Origin: Lantana camara
Taxonomy: Eukaryota > Streptophyta > Magnoliopsida > Lamiales > Verbenaceae
Length of the DNA stretch: 64,000 bases
Assembly: GCA_037501455.1 (NCBI GenBank)
Contig: CM074858.1
Coordinates: 100,412,001-100,476,000, forward strand
Direction: 5' to 3'
The translations under genes were made by a program, and so were the position numbers. Below, piece after piece: positions 57,998 through 64,000 of this stretch (its first letter is position 1; each line of letters starts with the position of its first letter). The notes beneath the pieces were generated by a model, which ran no database searches, had not been told where the DNA came from, and saw only the letters and a list, made by a program, of their open reading frames with translations.

Positions 57998-59520
57998 AAA
58001 AGTTGGGTGCCAAATATGCACCGAAGAGCCTTCTCCTATCCTCCAACTTGACCCAACAGCTATAAGATACCTAGCCTCAAACAAACTCCGCCAGCTATAG
58101 GATGGGGACCTACCCAAATAAGCACTTCATACATTAGAGGTTGGGAAGTATTTGGCTTTGAGGAGCTTGTAGATGAGACTGTTTGGGTATCAAATAAGAC
58201 TCTACAGTTTCTTAGCCAGCATTGCCAAGTTGAAATGTCGTATCATTCTGAAGCCCAAACCTCCTGAATCCTTACTCCGACATAGCTTGCGCCACGCCAA
58301 CCAGTGCATTCTCCTATCTCCCCGATTGTTCCACCAAAACTTCAAAATTTCAGTCTCAATATCATGAATAAGGTTGTCCGGTAAGAGAAATCAATTTGTT
58401 TTATACGAAAGAATGCTTGGAGGACAGATTTGATAAGAACCTCCTTGCTAGCCCCTGAAAGGAACTTCTCCGAATAGCCCTGGATTCGCCTACGAATTTT
58501 ATCCAAACTCCCCGCAAAGACTTCTTTTTTAGATCGACCCACGCAGGACGGAAGCCCAAGATAAATGTCGAGCTTCTCAACTCTTCGCACCCTAAGAATC
58601 TCTGGATAGGCCCTTTGATCCTCACCCCCAATATTACGACTAAACACCATCGAAGACTTTTGCCCATTCATAGTTTGGCCCGAGATTCTTTTATAGCAAT
58701 CCAAAACCTGTTTAATACTCCACATTGCCTCAGTCGAGGTAACTCCACAGACCATCGTGTAATCAGCAAATAAAAAATGTGAGACTTTGGGAGCCCCACG
58801 ACAAATAGACACTCCACAAAAGTGACCCTTATTCTCCTGGTCCTGTAAAAGGGAAGAAAGGACTTGTGCACAAAGGAGAAATAGATAAGGGGAAAGGGGG
58901 TCACCTTGAGGAATACCCCTTTCCGGGACCAGAGAACCAAATTCATTACCATCAAGCATGAAAGAATAAGACACAGTAGAAATACACTCAATGACTCTCT
59001 GAATAAACTGTATAGGTAAGCCTAACCTAGTCATAACCCGCTCAAGGAACCGCCATTCAACCCTGTCATATACTTTACTCATGTTGAGTTCCAGATTAAA
59101 ATAACCCTCCTTTCCTGTAGTCTTACACTTAATAAAGTGGTTAATCTCGAAAGCAACAAGCATGTTGTCACTAATAAGACGGTTAGCAATAAAAGCTGGC
59201 TGGCTAGAAGAAATCAATCCAGGTGGGGTTTAATGCGATTAGCCAAAGTTTTGGAGGCAATTTTGTATATGACATTGCATAAGCTAATGGATCTGAATTG
59301 AGTAATAAGCTCGGGTGTTTTGCATTTGGGAATGAGCACGATGTGGGTAAAGTTCATTTTCTTGTCAAAGAGACCATTATTAAGAAAATCGAGGACACAG
59401 GCAATAACATCCCTACCAACAATGTTCCAACACTTTTGAAAGAAAAACGGGGGAAGACCGTCGGGGCCCGGGGATTTAAGGGGGGTACATATGCTTTAAA
59501 GATTGAGCTATCTCCGTAAA
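57998..59520 (-). pseudogene. LINE ORF2: reverse transcriptase
   Basis: On the minus strand, PGPDGLPPFFFQKCWNIVG (about 59480-59425) and FTHIVLIPKCKTPELITQFR start the domain. The main frame 59217-58342 continues with SSSQPAFIANRLISDNMLVA, FNLELNMSKVYDRVEW, GIPQGDPLSPYLFLL and SHFLFADYTMVC, then the thumb IYLGLPSCVGRSKK. The usual LDMSKAYDRV Asp reads Asn and the catalytic FADD reads FADY, so this copy could not polymerise. It ends at the inserted LTR, continuing at 55708. Confidence 0.92.
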
Positions 59521-60786
59521 AGTGAACGACGTAGTCAGTCATTGCCTCATCTCCTCATCCACTCTGCCTGGAACAACTTGAAGCACCTCATCGATCTCAG
59601 ACAGGTCACAGTGGTCGGACGAGAATAAACCCCCGAAATATTTCTCAATAATAGCCTGAATATCCTGTTCTGAAGTGCACTGATTACCATTGTCATCCTG
59701 TAAAGCGTCAATGCGATTTGTTTTATGTCGGTGCGAAGCCTTAAGGTGAAAATATTTGGTGTTTCTATCACCATCCTTGAGCCAGTGTTCCTTGGCTCAT
59801 TGTGGCCAACGAATTTCTTCTTGGGCAAGGAACAAATGCAACAGCTGTCTAATAGCAGCTTCCTCTAATTTAGTAGCTTCTGTAATGGTACCACTTCTAA
59901 GCTTAATTAATCTCGCCTCCATCGTCTTAATATCCAGCCCCATTTTCGGTCTGTTACTATCATTCCACTTCATGAGTCCCACCCGACAGTTATCAATGCC
60001 AAACTGAACCGCTTCGGCCGGGGAAGTGGGGAGGGGGCCATTCTAAGACTGTTCGATGATGTTTCAACAGTCATCTGACTTGGCCCACATTGCATCAAAC
60101 CTAAACGGTCTTCTCTTAGAACGCTTAACAGTGGTCATATTACCGAGAGTGGTGAGAATGGGGTTATGGTCGGAACATGAAACATTAAGATGGGAGACTT
60201 TTGCATTCGGGAAGAGATCGTGCCACCCATCGCTCGCGATTGCTCTGTCAAGTCTGGCCCGAATTGTATCAGGTTCTGCTCTATTTTTCAACCAAGGGAA
60301 AGAAGCACCTGTGAAGCCCAAATTAGATAACTCCAATTCACCAAAGACTTCGTTGAATGCAGTCATCAAGTGTAGTGGCCTGTCATTGCCTCCTTATTTT
60401 TCCCTATTATGTAAAATTTCATTAAAATCCCCGCTAACGAGCTAGGGACGAAGCTACTATTCCGGAGCTCCATAAAAACCGATGAAGCTCCAAGAACCTT
60501 TGTTACCAAGATCATTAACTATAACGTCAATGTGGTGCTTAGAGAAGCTCTGTAATGTGATATCGACGTCCTTGTGCCAGAGCAACGCGAGGCCGCCATC
60601 TTTACCAATCAAATCACTCATGCCTAACATATCCAAAGAATTTTTTAACCTTTCAATCTTCACCTATTTGCATTTAGTCTCAGAAAGAAAGATGATCGAG
60701 GGGTTGTGATCTCGAATAAGAGATCGGAGATTATTAACTCATAAGGAACCCCCTGTGCCCTGGTAGTTCCAGCTCAGACAACTCAT
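59521..60786 (-). pseudogene. LINE ORF2: endonuclease (EEP) domain and linker
   Basis: ORF2 starts at an ATG at 60786 reading MSCLSWNYQGTGG, followed by FLSETKC, GGLALLWH, the FYGAPE motif (about 60460), then LGFTGASFPWLKN, ARLDRAIAS and the catalytic SDHNPIL (about 60165). The early Asn and the later SDH motif of the apurinic-type endonuclease are present, but Glu-to-stop and other stops interrupt. Frames 60007-59547 form the linker towards RT. Confidence 0.88.
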
Positions 60787-60789
60787 TGT

Positions 60790-62351
60790 TTTCGGCGGGG
60801 TTGCCTAGCAATCTCCATCGTTAAATTAGAGATATCACCAAGAGTGGTTCTATTGGAGAGATTAAGAGCCTGAGTATTAAAGTCGGTCAGGGTAAGGTCC
60901 TATTTAGGAGTAGTTTTCTTTTGTTTTGAGGAACCAGCTTTCTTGAATTTTCGGATGATAGGATAGGTAGTGGGTGGGGAGGCAGGTATACTTAAGGTGA
61001 GTGGGACGTTTATTAGTGCGGTTTGGAGTTGGCTAATAGTGGGGATGAGATGTTTGGATTGAAGGAAGATCGTGTCTTGGGGGTCCTGTGAGATCATGGA
61101 GGGGAACAGGTGGTTCTCCTGTTGGGTATGACTAAGTTTAGCATGTCTGCGATCTGGGCTAAGGGACTGGTCAGGGGATCGAGGTTAGTTATTTCTGCTG
61201 ATGGGGAGATTTAAGTGGGGAGTTAGTGATGATAAGAGCTGGGGAATTGGTTTCTGGAGCGGAATAGTAGAGGTGGAGGAGCTACTGTATTAGGGGTCAG
61301 AGGTTCCTGAGGTGTGTGATTATTATGTGTGGTAGAGTTTCCAGGATAGGGGAGTGAAAGTGGAGGGTTGTAGTGTGAGAGGTTGTCTGAGATACCATGG
61401 CGTTAGGAGAAATGAGGGATACTGGTGATGCCGGTAGTTAAGATCCCCCATTCTGATTCTCCTTGCTCTGAACGGAGTCAGTTCCCGGTGATGGGTGTCT
61501 GCTGACATACGGCCGGGCCACCGCCGTACGTTGAGTACGCATACCAGAATCACTCATAATGGAACCAAGAGCGTGCAAAGCACTCAACCACGGACCGTAA
61601 AGATAGTCCAGTTCCGGTTCAGTGAAGTCATCTTCGAATCTGAGATGACAGTATTTTTCGATATGTTCACAGAAACCATACAAGAAGAAAAAGTTCGACA
61701 GGCGTTCGTATGAGAAAGAGATAGTAAGCTTTGTTCCATTAGGGGGTTTCAATTTTAGGCAGCGAAAAAGAGGTTCTGTCATGAGAATTCCAACATGAAC
61801 CTTGCGGGTATCTGTTCGGCGAAGATCAGCCATGGAAACATCACAAGACCTGAAAACTCCAATCCGATTCGCGATGAATTCGCTAATATCCTTATTTCTC
61901 CTGACGTAAGGAAGACCATGAATATATACCGTGAAATCACAACGATCCAAAAGCACTGTCTGCGGATCATCATCTTCTGAAAGATACTTAAGAATAATCG
62001 GGTATTTCTCAAAATTCCACAAAGACTATTCCATAACTCTCTGCATATCCAACCGATGATTAAAGAAAAAAAAAAATCTATCCTCACCCACCCTGGTGAT
62101 TTCCATACTTTGACGGGATTCATAGCCCTGATCATAGTGGTTCTGAAAAAATTGAAACGAACACTCCGGTGGGTGAAGACCCTCCCCACCAGAGTGAGAT
62201 GGTGATTCTGAGTGTTAACATGCCAAGAATCTTCGGGCACTAAGAAAGATTAGTTTTCCTTCATTATCAGTGAGAGGGATTGAGTTAGGCGGGCTATCTC
62301 GTTCGTCACTGTGTCCCTGTCTAAAGAGCCATGAGAACTTGAAGTCGCCAT
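60790..62351 (-). pseudogene. LINE ORF1 (gag-like, DUF4283 type)
   Basis: It starts at an ATG at 62351 (MATSSSHGSLDRDTVTNEIA). After a shift the next frame reads LVGRVFTHRSVRFNFFRTTM, another shift leads to WNFEKYPIILKYLSEDDDPQ (62022-61438), then VYIHGLPYVRRNKDISEFIA and a knuckle-like FLYGFCEHIEKYC. This is the DUF4283 plus zinc-knuckle layout of plant L1 ORF1, an RNA-binding coat-like protein. The tail to about 60790 is Ser/Pro/Lys-rich. Two or more frameshifts make it inactive. Confidence 0.85.
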
Positions 62352-62443
62352 TGGAGAGGCAACAGAGAAGGCGAGGACTCACTACACTATTCCGATCTGC
62401 TATGGCGAAAAAACCTGAAAAGAACATACGCTAACCAGTCAGC

Positions 62444-62630
62444 CACTACAAGAAATCCTGCAAATTCCGATGAAAAATTTCGAGGGAAACACTCCGTCGG
62501 ATTTCCATCGGTAATTCCGAGGGAATTCCTACAGAAATCCGACGGGCTTTGATTTTTTAAAAAAATAAAAATTAAATAATTTCGACGGGATTTCCCTCGG
62601 AAGCCCATCTGTATTTTTAAGTTAAACCAA
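62444..62630. mobile_element. Isolated CACTA terminus
   Basis: CACTACAAGAAATCCTGCAA followed by subterminal repeats of TTCCGAGGGAAA, TCCGTCGGATTT and AATCCGACGGG in both orientations, ending near TTCGACGGGATTTCCCTCGG (about 62598). No complementary ...TTTCTTGTAGTG end is found to the right within the window, so the element is truncated or continues beyond it. The 5' end of the LINE lies directly to its left. Confidence 0.7.
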
Positions 62631-62990
62631 TCGTGCAAGTGTACACTGAAAATATACGCGTAGCACAACAGGATCTTACCCACAGGAAAGGGAAATCAAT
62701 CAGCACTCAACACCTCTTTCTAATCTAAAGACCGGACAAATTCAAGTTGGTTATTTATCTACTAAAATGAAATTTAACAATTAACTAAAATAAAACACAA
62801 ATAATGAAATTAAACGCGGATTAAATTCAATAAATTAATTAGGTCGGGGAGTAATAACTATGCATTCATGATTCAACATAATACTCGGTTGATGAGTGCA
62901 ATTCTACAAGCTAATCACTTAGATTCGTATTATCCTTTCTCAAGGTATAAACGAGTGCTTAAATTAAAAGAATTGGGGAAAAAAACCCTC
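62631..62990. other. Unassigned AT-rich DNA
   Basis: No gene. A segment near 62628-62690 (GTGCAAGTGTACACTG, then TACCCACAGGAAAGG) resembles sequences found near the ends of some plant gypsy elements, but no borders are visible. Confidence 0.4.
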
Positions 62991-64000
62991 AGACTGCTTT
63001 GCCCTAAAATAGCAAGATTTCTCCATCTCAGTGCAAGTCACCACCACCGGCCACCTCCGCCTCTGCCAGCCTTCGCCGGTGCGTACATCCCCTGGCCTGC
63101 TCCTGCGCCGTCTTCGCCCACTTCCTCATCCGCCTTTTCTCCCTTGTCTCGCCGCCTCCGCCGTCGTCTGCGCCTGCCTCCGTCTTCGCTCGACTATGTT
63201 CGTTGCTGGGTTCTTCTCTCTCCTCATCTGTTGTCGTCTCCTCCGCCGGCCCCTGCTCAGCCCAGGTTTTTATTTTGTTTGTGTTTACCTAATTTCAATT
63301 GATTTTTCTGTATTGGATCTATAGGTTTTGTTCTTTTAAATTCTGAAATTTATCCCAAGGGCGATTCATTTGCCTATTAGCTATCCCAAGTGTGCTGCAA
63401 GAAAGGGTAAATGAGTGCTGACATTCTATTAATCACCAGGTTAGTTTATTCATTTATTGTCAAGAACTGGATAATCTAGAATAATAAAAAATTAACTTAT
63501 TTCTTCTGTTTGTGATGGAAAGTTGGTTGCTTTATTCTTCTATTCCATTCAGGCAATATTAGCATGTCTCATATTCTTGATATAATTGCTTGCACATTTA
63601 TTAATTGTTAGGTCATTCGGTGCTTATTTTTCAGGAGCAAGCTGGAATAATCAAATTATCAGCGTATTCTAGCTTCAGTTTGTTTGAGTGTCGTAAAGCT
63701 GTTGTTTCCAAATCACCAAACCCTGGAAATGGTACTTGTATCTGTCATCAACTGTTCTGATTTCTGAGTTGCAATTAGATGATAACAAGTATATAGGGGA
63801 CCTACTTGCTGACTTTAAGGCATTGAAGGACCGGAGTAAAGAAGATATTTTGCATTGTAAATTGACAATTTGGTGAATTATGTGTGTCTCTGTGTATTTG
63901 TATGCATGCATATGTTGAGTTTCTGTCTGTTTTTCAGTTTAAATTGTCCTCATTAGTTTCGTTATAATTCATTCCTTTTGTTGGTTTTACAGAATCTCTA
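62991..64000 (+). other. Possible 5' part of a host transcription unit
   Basis: A CCG- and CTCC-rich block at 63020-63265 stands out sharply from the AT-rich surroundings and resembles a plant first exon or 5' leader. A CAG/GTTTTTATT donor-like site is near 63267. Acceptor-like TTTTTCAG (about 63634) and TTTTACAG (about 63992) follow pyrimidine-rich DNA, and the segment between them is less AT-rich. A frame at 62868-63302 covers the block but is Pro/Ser/Arg-rich and unlike a known protein, so it may be leader sequence. The unit would extend past the window. Confidence 0.35.

Larger units (their letters stand above)
54457..62435 (-). mobile_element. L1-type LINE, minus strand, split by a solo copia LTR
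   Basis: A nearly full-length plant L1 retrotransposon. From its 5' side: ORF1 (62351 to about 60790), ORF2 (60786 to 54474) with endonuclease, reverse transcriptase, zinc-finger-like and RNase H regions, and a 19-base poly-A tail (poly-T on the plus strand at 54457-54475). It is interrupted by a solo copia LTR (55709-57997), bringing its own length to about 5.7 kb. Numerous stops and frameshifts show it is dead. The exact 5' end is uncertain (about 62435) and I could not find a convincing target-site duplication. Confidence 0.92.

Noticed and set aside
61495..61980. Plus-strand frames in the LINE ORF1 region
   Set aside because: They are shadows of the minus-strand ORF1, which has recognisable domain motifs.

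Overview
This is eukaryotic nuclear DNA from a flowering plant, probably a eudicot, from a repeat-rich non-genic stretch. The evidence is AT-rich composition, GT-AG introns, plant Ty3/gypsy and Ty1/copia retrotransposons, CACTA, Helitron and L1-type elements, and captured pieces of plant genes (NRPE1, TOP2, MBF1). I found no intact host protein-coding gene. At the far right edge there may be the start of a host transcription unit.

Layout. (1) 1-1719: AT-rich DNA with a reverse solo LTR (526-1362) and a tRNA-derived SINE. (2) 1720-16056: a short CACTA-type transposon split by a 12.5 kb Tat-lineage gypsy element (3400-15911). The 3' LTR of that element is itself split by a solo copia LTR (13134-15161). 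The gypsy element has decayed RT, RNase H, aRNase H and integrase, an internal tandem array, and a spliced gene on the opposite strand with its own TATA box. (3) About 16285-45420: a very large foldback (MULE-like) element whose arms are long inverted repeats carrying a roughly 100-bp tandem array. It is a landing pad. Its left arm holds a gypsy-type solo LTR (17357-34139), which holds a full copia element (19276-32654), whose 5' LTR holds another solo LTR of the same gypsy family (19575-23464). Its loop holds a third such LTR (34578-37089). Its right arm holds a second CACTA element (38503-44346). (4) 46407-49849: a Helitron. (5) 49850-54456: AT-rich DNA with tandem repeats and a 1.4 kb terminal-inverted-repeat element. 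(6) 54457-~62435: an L1-type LINE on the minus strand, split by another solo copia LTR (55709-57997). (7) 62444-64000: one CACTA terminus, then unexplained sequence with a GC-rich CCG-biased block.

Main discoveries. The 38503-44346 CACTA element is a gene-capturing transposon. It carries, with introns, fragments of NRPE1 (largest subunit of RNA polymerase V, part of the RNA-directed DNA methylation machinery that silences transposons), DNA topoisomerase II, and the first exon of MBF1. The three gypsy-type LTRs each carry, at an equivalent position, a cluster of GC-rich hairpins whose structure recurs while their sequence differs completely. The copia element has nearly identical LTRs but a wrecked coding region, which suggests it was moved in trans. 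The insertion order and target-site duplications (TSDs) given here were read directly from the sequence. Family names are from motif recognition, without a database search.
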